Source: an uncultured Pirellulaceae bacterium (GTDB taxonomy: Bacteria > Planctomycetota > Planctomycetia > Pirellulales > Pirellulaceae). Taken from it: a stretch of 64,000 bases of DNA. This document shows, one piece after another, positions 34,004 through 42,235 of this stretch. The stretch is from contig CALHPU010000064.1 in assembly GCA_938036435.1 (NCBI GenBank), positions 1-64,000 on the forward strand, given 5' to 3'. Both the position numbers and the translations under genes were made by a program. Numbering within the stretch: position 1 is the first letter of the stretch; every line of letters begins with the position of its first letter. Below the pieces are notes generated by a model, which saw nothing but the letters and a program-made list of their open reading frames with translations, was not told where the DNA came from and did no database searches.

Positions 34004-36399
34004 TGAATGATCCCGTCAATCAACCGCTACAAGATTTTTCGTTTGAGCACAGTCAATATCAGCGGCCTAATCAACCTGTGGTCTACGTGCCGCTGCCCGA
34101 CGGCGAGGATGTGATTTCGCATGGACCAGAGCTCTATCAGAAGCCAGTGCCTGCGGTCGGTGATACGGCCAAGCCAGTGCTCAAGTCGCGCTCACTTCGA
34201 ACGCGACGGGGAATATTCTCGTTTGCAATGACGGCGCTTACGCTTAGTTTTCTGTTGATCGCTTTTAATTCGCCTTGGTCCAAAGAATTGATTGCTCCCG
34301 GGCCGCTCAGCTCGCCTCATGCTCAAATTTTAGGAAAGCTTGGTAGCGACCGTTGCGCGGCGTGCCACCAAGCGGCCGACCAGTCCTTTGGACAGTGGAT
34401 AATGTCGGCCGTAGGTGTTCCTTCAGGTCACGCCGTTACTGGTGTCGCAGGAGATGGAGCTACTGCCCAAGGAGCGGCGACTCACCAAAGTCAATTGTGT
34501 ATGAAATGTCACGGCGAAACCCTTGACGCGGAATTTGCCTTAAACCCTCATGGTGCTTCAGTTGAATTGTTGGACCAGTTAACGAGCAAAGCCGGCGGTG
34601 GCGGTTGGGCCGATAGCGTGACACAGACTGTCGCCACGGGATTGGGAATGTCACACGGTAGTTCGATTGCCTGTAACGCTTGCCATCGCGAGCATCATGG
34701 TCATGTCAGTCTCTCGCAGTTGACCGATCAACAGTGCCAGTCCTGTCACCAGCAAACCTTTCACAGTTTTGAGGACGGTCACCCAGAGTTCTCGGTGTCT
34801 GCACAGCAGCGTCGGCAGCGTATCGCGTTTGACCATGGGTCACACTTGAACAAGCATTTTCCGGCGAACAAAACAAGTTTTGACTGTGCCCAATGCCACA
34901 TTGACGATCTGACCAACAACACCAAACTAACGGCGCCTTTTGAACAGTCTTGTGGTGCTTGCCATCAGCAACAAATCGCAGACAGCGGCGATCGCGGTTG
35001 GGCGATATTTTCGTTGCCGATGATCGACATGGAAGCCGTTAAACAACACGGGCTGAGCGTGGGGAACTGGCCAATGGCAGCAACCGGCGATTTTGACGGA
35101 CCGCTGCCGCCGATGATGGGAGTGCTAATGTCTGCAGATTCGAAAGCACAGATTGTTCTTGATCGACTGGGAAATGATTTTGCTTTCGGAGATATTGATC
35201 CTGATGATAAAGCTTCCGTTGCGGATGCTGTCGAGTTGGTTTGGGGTATAAAGCGTCTGTTGAAAGATCTTGCCGATGGTGGACGTGATTCCTTGCGTGA
35301 GAAAATTAGTAGTGCGGCGGGCAAAGATATTTCTAACGAGACGCTAACGCAGATCTTGGCCGGTCTAGATCCGGCGGTTTTTTCCGCAACAGCCAAACGA
35401 TGGTTGCCCGACCTGGATCGCGAGCTGGCAGATGTCGGCAATGAGAATGCTGTTTCAAGCAATGGAGTTCGACTCCGCAAGACCGAACTTGATGAATCGT
35501 TCGTAGCAATGGTACAAGGGCGTTTGGCAGCGCAGGAACTACTGGCAGAAAATCCTCTCTCTGGAGGAGGATTTGAGGCCTCTGACTTCACCGCGTCAGT
35601 TGAAAGCGAACCGGACGAAGAGGAAGAAGTAAACGGCTACGCAAGCACCCCCGTCAGACGAGAACCCCATGTGTTATCCGAGGATTCGGAGTTGCTCGTA
35701 GAGAATCCTCTGCAGTCTGGCGTCGAATTGAGTCTGTCATTGGACGATCCATCACCCGCATCGCCAGCGAAATCCGCTATCTCTGGTTCGGCGCGAACAT
35801 CTAAAATTCCGTTGGGACTAAAAGTGCCCGACGAGATTCATATTTTCGCTCAGGCCAAACAAGTAGCCTTTCGTCCCGGTTGGTTTCGTAGTGATCGTCG
35901 TTTCGTAATTGGCTACCGACCTGCCGACCATGCTGATCCGCTTGTGAAGTCTTGGAGTGATCTAGCGGCCACCGCATCAACAGCAAGTGGGGAAGACGGC
36001 ACTGCCATGGATCGTTTCTTTGCGGCGGTAACTTCAACAAATGCAGTGGGAAGCTGTCGCTCCTGCCACACGGTCGACAAAACCGACCACGGACATTTCG
36101 AATTTCAATGGACTTCCAACCCGCGCGACGAAGGCGAAGCTCGATTTACCAAATTCGCTCATCGCCCGCATCTGATTTTGCCGCAGCTGCAAGATTGCAA
36201 GTATTGTCATCGCATGGATGATGCCAAATCGCTGGTCGGAACGTTTGATGGTTTTGAATCGATGGTCTCGTCTGAGATCAGCAGCAATTTTCACCCGTCT
36301 ACCAAAGCTGATTGTGCGGCCTGTCACCGCAAGGGGCATACCGATAGCGGCTGCATGCAGTGCCACAACTATCACGTCGGTCACAAGCATAAAGATTAG
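34000..36399 (+). CDS. Membrane-anchored decahaem c-type cytochrome
   Basis: 799 aa; the start ATGATGA overlaps the stop of the previous gene by 4 nt, a sign of translational coupling. One N-terminal membrane helix (FSFAMTALTLSFLLIAF, about 75). Ten CxxCH sites: CAACH, CMKCH, CNACH, CQSCH, CAQCH and CGACH in the first half, then CRSCH, CKYCH, CAACH and CMQCH in the last 140 residues. Between them is a haem-free stretch of about 350 residues, acidic and partly disordered. The split of six plus four haems and the His-rich end (HNYHVGHKHKD) suggest two haem modules joined by a linker. Last gene of the operon; convergent with a hydrolase gene one base away. Confidence 0.92.
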   Translation: MMNDPVNQPLQDFSFEHSQYQRPNQPVVYVPLPDGEDVISHGPELYQKPVPAVGDTAKPVLKSRSLRTRRGIFSFAMTALTLSFLLIAFNSPWSKELIAPGPLSSPHAQILGKLGSDRCAACHQAADQSFGQWIMSAVGVPSGHAVTGVAGDGATAQGAATHQSQLCMKCHGETLDAEFALNPHGASVELLDQLTSKAGGGGWADSVTQTVATGLGMSHGSSIACNACHREHHGHVSLSQLTDQQCQSCHQQTFHSFEDGHPEFSVSAQQRRQRIAFDHGSHLNKHFPANKTSFDCAQCHIDDLTNNTKLTAPFEQSCGACHQQQIADSGDRGWAIFSLPMIDMEAVKQHGLSVGNWPMAATGDFDGPLPPMMGVLMSADSKAQIVLDRLGNDFAFGDIDPDDKASVADAVELVWGIKRLLKDLADGGRDSLREKISSAAGKDISNETLTQILAGLDPAVFSATAKRWLPDLDRELADVGNENAVSSNGVRLRKTELDESFVAMVQGRLAAQELLAENPLSGGGFEASDFTASVESEPDEEEEVNGYASTPVRREPHVLSEDSELLVENPLQSGVELSLSLDDPSPASPAKSAISGSARTSKIPLGLKVPDEIHIFAQAKQVAFRPGWFRSDRRFVIGYRPADHADPLVKSWSDLAATASTASGEDGTAMDRFFAAVTSTNAVGSCRSCHTVDKTDHGHFEFQWTSNPRDEGEARFTKFAHRPHLILPQLQDCKYCHRMDDAKSLVGTFDGFESMVSSEISSNFHPSTKADCAACHRKGHTDSGCMQCHNYHVGHKHKD

Positions 36400-37377
36400 C
36401 TACTTCTCAACGGTGGGCACGTCGAGCAGTCCTCGCCGGCTCATCCACTCGTTGAGTCGATCCGACCAACTGGTGACTGGAAGCTCGTCGACACGTCGCA
36501 TTCCATAGCCATGTCCCCCGGCGTCGTATACATGCAGTTCCGATGGCACGTTTGAATTTTTCAGCGCTCGCATCAGGACCATCGGATTGTCCAGAGGAAC
36601 GTAATCGTCAAAAGCGTGTACGAGAAATGTCGGCGGAGTTTCTTTGTCTACGACTAGCCCTGCATTGAGCCGAGTTCCATCTGCGTTGGACAAACCGCCG
36701 GCATAGATCAACATCATGAAATCCGGTTTGCACGGGCTTTTGTCGATCAAGTCGCTAGATCGATAGGTGCGTTTTTGCATCAGCCCAGTTCTAGCGGCGG
36801 CAACTGCACCGGCTGAAAATCCCAACGCCCCGATACGTTTTGGATCAAGTCCTAGCTCGTCACTGCGAGACCGCAGAAGACTTATCGCGCGCTGGGTGTC
36901 TTGAACTGGTCCTTGCCAAGGCACCTTCAAACGGTGAGTGGGAACGCGATATTTCACCACCGCTGCGGTCACACCAATAGACTTAAACCACTTGGCGACC
37001 TCGGTACCCTCCAAATCCCATGCCAGAATGTTGAAACCACCTCCGGGACAGATCACTACCGCAGTTCCGGTATTGAGAATCGCCTCCGGTCGATAGAGGT
37101 GTATTTCAGGTGCCGAAACATTTCCAAGCTTGATAATCCTCCGGCCACCGATCAGCGTGTCTGTTGCTTTGGTGAAATCTCTCTCGGCGCCAACGGTACG
37201 ATCCTCGTCCGGAATTCCGTTTGGCCAAAGCTTGGTGACTTCTGCATCGGCATCGTGTTTTTGCGCCTGCGATAGCTCTGGTGAGGCCAGAAGTAGACTC
37301 AGCGAAATGGCAACAGCCAACGTAAATAGCAACATGGGTAACTGAGCTAGAATCGGATTGCTGCTTTCAAATTTCAT
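36400..37377 (-). CDS. Secreted alpha/beta hydrolase, paralogue of 7066-7992
   Basis: 325 aa from ATG 37377; the track start is a TTG six codons earlier. Signal peptide LPMLLFTLAVAISLSLLLASPELSQA. Motifs: VVICPGGGFN oxyanion loop, GALGFSAGA nucleophile, HAFDDYVPL Asp, DAGGHGYGM His. The same fold and order as the gene at 7066, also with WxxRLxxWM near the C-terminus. Probably an esterase acting on carbohydrate esters outside the cytoplasm. Not part of the electron-transfer operon, which ends on the other strand. Confidence 0.85.
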   Translation of the reverse strand: MKFESSNPILAQLPMLLFTLAVAISLSLLLASPELSQAQKHDADAEVTKLWPNGIPDEDRTVGAERDFTKATDTLIGGRRIIKLGNVSAPEIHLYRPEAILNTGTAVVICPGGGFNILAWDLEGTEVAKWFKSIGVTAAVVKYRVPTHRLKVPWQGPVQDTQRAISLLRSRSDELGLDPKRIGALGFSAGAVAAARTGLMQKRTYRSSDLIDKSPCKPDFMMLIYAGGLSNADGTRLNAGLVVDKETPPTFLVHAFDDYVPLDNPMVLMRALKNSNVPSELHVYDAGGHGYGMRRVDELPVTSWSDRLNEWMSRRGLLDVPTVEK

Positions 37378-37480
37378 CCCCGCATGGTAGTTCAATTTAT
37401 GTCCGGTTCTATCAAGAGGCTCAAACTCTGTGGGCGATTATACAGTTCGACGACAAGTGCATGAAAAGTTTGAGAGGTCA

Positions 37481-37570
37481 GATGGCATTTTAAAACTTGC
37501 AGTGGACTTCGCAAGAAGTCCGACTCATCTCAGGGAACAAAGGAATTCTTGCGAATTCCATTACGAAAGA
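37481..37570. repeat. REP-like element, family B copy 1
   Basis: About 90 bp: TTTTAAAACTTGCAGTGGACTTCG... similar over its length to 53978-54067. Both contain an imperfect inverted repeat around GTGGACTTCGCCAGAAGT and AATTCCGGCGAATC. The core resembles the inner arms of the MITE-like element (GATTCGCCAGAATTC), so the families may be related. Confidence 0.6.
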
Positions 37571-37608
37571 GTTGCAAACTTGAGTTTTTAAACCTCCTCT
37601 AAGTCGGG

Positions 37609-38286
37609 CTACGGCAATGCCTTAATATAGAGGTCTTTGAACCAAACCTTGCTAATTGGGTCGTGAGCCTGAAGTGCGATTGTGCCTTTGCCTAACACTC
37701 TTCCCGACATTTTTTCTTCACGTTTGACATCGTCAGGTTCGACGTAGTCGGTGACGGTGTTTCCGTTGACCTTGATCAAGATATGCTTTTTTTCAACGAT
37801 CACTTCGAAGTCAAACCACTGGTTGTCTTTCACTGGGGCTTCGAAGTTGTCCTTGACTGCGTAGAGGCCTGCCGTTTTTTTCGGGTCGGAATGTGTGTTG
37901 TTGACCTGCGCTTCGTAACCTGCCTCCGGCCAGCCTTTTTCTTGGTACTTGGTATGAAAGTAGATGCCCGAATTAGCTTTAGGCTCGGTCTTTACTTTGG
38001 CCTTGAAGTGGAAGTTGGTATAGGAACCATGTCCCTTTTCTCCAACGAAGAACGCATGCGCCCGTGGCCCGTTGGTAACAAGGCAACCATCTTCGACATA
38101 AACGGAATCAACATTTTCGCTGACGTGCCAGCCTAGCAAATTCTCGCCATTGAACATTGACACAAATTCGCCGCCCGTTTTGTCTTGAGCCAACGACAGT
38201 GGAATCGCCGATAGTGCAATGACGAAGCAAGATGCAATCGACAGGATTGAGACTGGCGAAGACGAAACTGATTTTGAGACGATCAT
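37609..38286 (-). CDS. Exported DUF1080 protein (3-keto-disaccharide hydrolase family)
   Basis: 225 aa from ATG 38286; the track start adds 23 residues without support. Signal peptide ILSIASCFVIALSAIPLSLA. The DUF1080 fold is recognised by FVSMFNGENLLGWHVSEN, SGIYFHTKYQEKGWPEAGYEAQVNN and GTIALQAHDPISKVWFKDLYIK. It is a concanavalin-like beta-sandwich found in very many planctomycete copies. Characterised relatives hydrolyse 3-keto-glycosides, but for most copies the substrate is unknown. Confidence 0.88.
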   Translation of the reverse strand: MIVSKSVSSSPVSILSIASCFVIALSAIPLSLAQDKTGGEFVSMFNGENLLGWHVSENVDSVYVEDGCLVTNGPRAHAFFVGEKGHGSYTNFHFKAKVKTEPKANSGIYFHTKYQEKGWPEAGYEAQVNNTHSDPKKTAGLYAVKDNFEAPVKDNQWFDFEVIVEKKHILIKVNGNTVTDYVEPDDVKREEKMSGRVLGKGTIALQAHDPISKVWFKDLYIKALP

Positions 38287-38365
38287 GGCTGGAATCCTAA
38301 TGAGTTGGATTAAATTGAACTTAACCATGATTGCAATGACATACGTCAGACGCAAGTTCCGGTAG

Positions 38366-40033
38366 CTATTTTAATTGATTAATCAACTCGGCCGGATGTA
38401 GACAAAAACTGAATTCGCGTGAGTTGAGGATCTGGCTGTGCCGAATCTGCTTGGATAGCGTATCTATTTCGTCAGTGATTGCTGCTTGCTTCTGCGTAAG
38501 TGAACGTTGCAATTCATGGTTTGCCGATTCGATCGCGCGTTGGCGATCCAGCGGGCTTTGCCCCCGTTCTCCGGCAATTGCCGACTGTTTAGATTCAATC
38601 AAACGTTTTGTTTCATCGCTGTCTGGCGTTATGAAAGTCTCTGGGTGAAACCGCATCTCTCTAAGTGTCTGTTTGCCAGCGGTGATGTCTGCGGGATCGA
38701 TCTCAGGAAAGTTCGTCGGCAATCGGAAGGTGCTAGTGGCCGTTACATATCCTGGTGGGTCGACGCCAAAAAAATCTACGATGATTTGATCAGTCAACTG
38801 ATCGTACTTTGCACCGCCGATTCCGTGAACGAAGAGATCTGATGCCAGCAACCGCGCGAACATGGTCGTGATCAGAGCACGCGGACGGACGAAGATACCT
38901 CTGCCCGTCGCTTGGATTTGTTGGTTCTGCTCAACTAACCAGCTTGAGAGTGCTGTGGTTGAAACTGTGGCCAGTTTATCTTTAGGATTTGAAATCTCTA
39001 GATCGTTGCCAATGCGGCGAACATACATGGGTTTGCGCTGTGGCGACTGGTCTGTCCAGATCCAAAACGGTGCCTCCAGCCACTGCTTATCGCCTTCTTC
39101 AATGCGTCCCAATTCTGGGACCGGATGAGCCGAACTGCGGATGCCGTGTTTCCTTCGGTAACGCGTGATGGCCTGATTGTACGTATCCTGAAAAGTGGTC
39201 AGATTCTTGATTAAAAACCCGGCGAATTTTGCAAACGAAGAAGATCCTGCGATGCGACTGATGGGAACCTCTAATGTTCGAAGTCCATGAGCGTGTTCCA
39301 AGAGGTGCCTGCCGGCAGCGATGGAGTGCCCTAGCGTTGCAGATAGAGGCGACTGAGAGAGCAATTTCTCAGCTCTAATGACTTCAGGCCAAAGTTTTTT
39401 TATGATCGGATTGGAAACGAATGATTCAATTGCACCGGCTGCGCGATGGCCAAAGGATTCAAAGATTTCTCGGTCGACCACGCTTTGCATCTCGAAAGGA
39501 ATCGCTGGCCCGGGTGCGTCAACTGCCACCAATCCAAAGGACGCTCGACCTTCGGCCATTTTTGGGAACTTGATCGATGCACTTCCCGAAAGATCGTTGT
39601 CGACGACCATGTTGATCGCCGTCGCCCCGGATGCCTGAGTAATTTGGTGAAGGCGAAAGTTCTTGTACCAAACGCCGGGGTGAAACAAAGTCGGCTGGTG
39701 ACCACCGAAGACAATCGGTGCGGTGGCATCAAACGATTTGGCGTCGAGGCTTGCTTCGACCGGCAAGTATTGGTTGGTCCATGCTATCGCCAATCCAATT
39801 GCTTCAGTGCGAGCCAGCGTTTGAAGTTCCTTGAGTGGGAAATCTTTTGAGTCAGAGCTGGCCGACTGATGAGCTGACTCACGCACCGCTAAACTGTCGC
39901 GCAGCAAAGCAGCAACTTCTGTCTTGGCAGGGATGTCTAGACTCTGGCCATGGCGCTTCGGCGCCCGTAGTCGAACGTACGCCAAATGATCGACTTGTGT
40001 CGAAGTCTCTCGCCTAGCGTCGTCTTTATCCAA
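38366..40033 (-). CDS. Conserved hypothetical protein, weakly BshC-like
   Basis: About 555 aa, with TTG 40033 chosen because it overlaps the stop of the upstream glycosyltransferase gene in the coupled arrangement; the track start at 40084 would overlap it by 59 nt. Features: IVFGGHQPTLFHPGVWYKNF near 120, VDNDLSGSASIKFP, a middle helical part, and GIFVRPRALITTMFARLLASDLFVHGIGGAKYDQ around 400. A Gln/Glu-rich coiled coil lies near the C-terminus. The GGHQPxLFxPG segment and overall plan recall the bacillithiol enzyme BshC, but similarity by eye is weak. No other thiol-pathway gene (bshA, bshB) is visible. Cytosolic. Confidence 0.55.
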   Translation of the reverse strand: MDKDDARRETSTQVDHLAYVRLRAPKRHGQSLDIPAKTEVAALLRDSLAVRESAHQSASSDSKDFPLKELQTLARTEAIGLAIAWTNQYLPVEASLDAKSFDATAPIVFGGHQPTLFHPGVWYKNFRLHQITQASGATAINMVVDNDLSGSASIKFPKMAEGRASFGLVAVDAPGPAIPFEMQSVVDREIFESFGHRAAGAIESFVSNPIIKKLWPEVIRAEKLLSQSPLSATLGHSIAAGRHLLEHAHGLRTLEVPISRIAGSSSFAKFAGFLIKNLTTFQDTYNQAITRYRRKHGIRSSAHPVPELGRIEEGDKQWLEAPFWIWTDQSPQRKPMYVRRIGNDLEISNPKDKLATVSTTALSSWLVEQNQQIQATGRGIFVRPRALITTMFARLLASDLFVHGIGGAKYDQLTDQIIVDFFGVDPPGYVTATSTFRLPTNFPEIDPADITAGKQTLREMRFHPETFITPDSDETKRLIESKQSAIAGERGQSPLDRQRAIESANHELQRSLTQKQAAITDEIDTLSKQIRHSQILNSREFSFCLHPAELINQLK

Positions 40034-40766
40034 CTCGTTCGCCTTTGATTTTTTCGCAGTCGTTGGGGAGTTTGGCCAGCGCACGATTGATGACGTTGTA
40101 GTAGTGCTTCAAACGAGTATCACCGTCATCCAGTTGGCCACCGAACGTGCGGTTTTCGTCCAAGTAGATCAGTGGCACTGCAACTTCGACGATGGTCAGC
40201 TTTTGGCAAGCCGCTTGAACCCACAATTCCAGCGGCATCCCATAGCCGGTGTCGGTGATCTCCAACTTTTTCAGAGCTTCAGTCGAATAGGCTTTGAACC
40301 CGCAAAAAGCGTCGGTTAACTTGAGGTCCAGCGCCTTGTTAAGCGTCTTGGTGACTTCATGGTTGATACGGCGTCGCTCTTCCGGCGGTGCGGTATCGGC
40401 GTCGAACGATTGTAGATATCGACTACCTGAAACCATGTCGGCGTTAGACTTGTAGCATGCTCTGACAAACTGACGAATCCGTTGCGGTTCATGTTGACCA
40501 TCGCAATCGATCGTCACCAGATAGTCGTAGCCATGGTCGATGGCGTACTGAAATGCAGTCATCAGTGCGGCACCGTAGCCACGGTTTTTCGGGTGCGTTT
40601 CAACAATGATGTCGTTGCGTTTGGAGAGTAACTCGGCTGTTCCGTCGTTGGAGCCGTCATCGACAACCAACACATCGTGCGAGTACCACGTTACCTCGTC
40701 CAGTACCTCGTTGACGGTTCCGGCTTCGTTGTACACAGGAAGTGCCGTAAGAAACTTTTTGTCCAT
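40026..40766 (-). CDS. Family 2 glycosyltransferase (dolichyl-phosphate mannosyltransferase-like)
   Basis: 246 aa from ATG 40766 (MDKKFLTALPVYNEAG); the track start is 10 codons earlier. GT-A fold: LPVYNEAGTVNEVLDEV, VLVVDDGSNDGTAEL, KNRGYGAALMTAF, and the DxD-type motif VTIDCDGQHEP. It lacks C-terminal membrane helices, so it is a soluble or peripheral enzyme that probably transfers a sugar to a polyprenyl phosphate. The downstream gene overlaps its end, suggesting an operon of two. Confidence 0.9.
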   Translation of the reverse strand: MDKKFLTALPVYNEAGTVNEVLDEVTWYSHDVLVVDDGSNDGTAELLSKRNDIIVETHPKNRGYGAALMTAFQYAIDHGYDYLVTIDCDGQHEPQRIRQFVRACYKSNADMVSGSRYLQSFDADTAPPEERRRINHEVTKTLNKALDLKLTDAFCGFKAYSTEALKKLEITDTGYGMPLELWVQAACQKLTIVEVAVPLIYLDENRTFGGQLDDGDTRLKHYYNVINRALAKLPNDCEKIKGERVG

Positions 40767-41174
40767 AAAAATTATCCAACTTTCTTGAGGTAACAACGTC
40801 GCATGAGGATGATTAGTTTGACGTTTCGCGGCAAGGCTGGCTTACCGCGTGATGATGAGACATCGGTTATAATGCGTCTTTGAGAGGCGACCAACAGACT
40901 TTATTGTTAGTAGTCATCATATCCAAAAATGGCAAAAGCTAGTCTGTACGAAAGGTTGATTGTCGATTTTGCGGGAATCTGTTGCTTAAAGTAGTGGATT
41001 TGCCACGAGGGACACCTTTGTAATACTCTGGCCGCTGACAGAACGCGCTAACTGTCAGCTCCGTCCCAAAGGTGGGGTAAGCATCCTGCTTGCCATTAGC
41101 AAACCGCGTAGTATTCGCAAGCTGGAAGCTTTCGCCACCGGACGGTTTCCTAATTTTTATCTTGGAATAGCTCA
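40767..41174. other. Intergenic region with repeat-like sequence and a doubtful ORF
   Basis: About 400 bp. A 78-codon minus-strand ORF (40939-41175, MSYSKIKIRKPSGGE...) begins exactly at the stop of the epimerase-type gene in a TAATGA overlap. Its sequence is basic and low in hydrophobic residues, and its DNA has hairpins such as GCTGACAG...CTGTCAGC and GGTAAGCATCCTGCTTGCC. I think it is a repeat element and not a gene, but the coupled start makes it worth a check. Confidence 0.4.
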
Positions 41175-41960
41175 TTACTGAAACAGCTGATCAAGATATT
41201 CTAAACTCTCGCCACATTGCTCAATAGCACCCGATTCGGCGTCGCGCTGCACCGTGAGGAATCCTTGATATCCTTTCTCTTCCAACAAGCCCAACAGCGC
41301 GGACCAGTCTACACTGCCCCGACCGAGTTGTACTTCGGAAGTTTTTCCAACCGATAAATCCTGCACCGCATCGCGTGCGCGAAAATGAGCGACATGTTCG
41401 GCGAGTGCTTTCATGGTTTCAGTAACCGGTTGTTGCCGCATTAGTAGTGCCGCTGGATCAAAATCGACCTTGAGACTGTTGAGCGGCAACTCTTCCATTA
41501 GCCCCAGCAACTTTTGGCCGTCGTCATTGTCACTTTGCGCCGCCAGCCAAGCTCCGCATTTATGTGCGTGCATGCCGATGTCAGTCAGAGCTTCGACCAT
41601 TGTTTGCCGAGCGTCGGTTCCTTGTTCAGGGGTATTTCCGATTCGATTGCAGACTACGTTGCAGCCTAATTCATACGCCATACTCATTGCGGCTTTAGTG
41701 GCGTCGATCCGGCGCTCGAGATCTTCGATGTCGCCGTAGGTGCGTCGAGTAGGAAAATGAATCGCGGCGACGGACAGATTGAGGTCGCCTAGCGTTTTTA
41801 AGAAATGCCGGATCGCCGTGCGAGACATCGTGGCCGGGTGAAGTTGAGTCCGTGCATTAATCTCAACGCCTTCAGCACCCAGTCGTGACGCCGTGACCAG
41901 TGCCGTTTTGAGCGGTTGGCGTAGCGATTCCAGATTCAGCCCTTTCTTCAATTGCAACAT
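41175..41960 (-). CDS. Sugar-phosphate isomerase/epimerase-type TIM barrel
   Basis: 261 aa of the xylose-isomerase-like/AP endonuclease 2 fold: LGAEGVEINA, LSVAAIHFPTRRTYGD, AYELGCNVVCNRIG, LKVDFDPAAL, HVAHFRARDAV, and ending GRGSVDWSALLGLLEEKGYQGFLTVQRD. The typical metal ligands (Glu, Asp, His, Glu) are only partly matched, because the last strand has TVQRD where Glu is usual. Substrate unknown; planctomycetes carry many such genes. Cytosolic, single gene, start ATG 41960. Confidence 0.8.
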   Translation of the reverse strand: MLQLKKGLNLESLRQPLKTALVTASRLGAEGVEINARTQLHPATMSRTAIRHFLKTLGDLNLSVAAIHFPTRRTYGDIEDLERRIDATKAAMSMAYELGCNVVCNRIGNTPEQGTDARQTMVEALTDIGMHAHKCGAWLAAQSDNDDGQKLLGLMEELPLNSLKVDFDPAALLMRQQPVTETMKALAEHVAHFRARDAVQDLSVGKTSEVQLGRGSVDWSALLGLLEEKGYQGFLTVQRDAESGAIEQCGESLEYLDQLFQ

Positions 41961-42023
41961 GGTATTCTTCTAGAGGCGTCGCGTTGGGTAGATGATCATG
42001 CGATAGGGCAATTCAAAACTATA

Positions 42024-42083
42024 GTAGCACGACTCTCCGAGTCGTAATGGTACGGTGAATAATGACTCGGAGAGTCGTGCCAC
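42024..42083. repeat. Palindromic REP-like element
   Basis: GTAGCACGACTCTCCGAGT and, 18 nt later, ACTCGGAGAGTCGTGCCAC form an 18 of 19 bp inverted repeat. It lies in the gap between the minus epimerase-type gene and the plus Nif3-like gene. Confidence 0.75.
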
Positions 42084-42235
42084 ACTGTGCTACATTCACA
42101 GTTCCGATTTTTTTGAAACGTCCTCTACCATTGTGCGCATGGAACGTGCGGAAGCCTATCCCACCTTGGCACTCCTGCTACAATCGACCAAAGTTTACCA
42201 AGAAGTTCATTTTTCTCTTTGTCATAGCCATCATC

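Noticed and set aside
38366-40084. Firm bshC annotation
   Set aside because: Only short stretches resemble BshC by eye and no other bacillithiol gene is in view, so the symbol is withheld.
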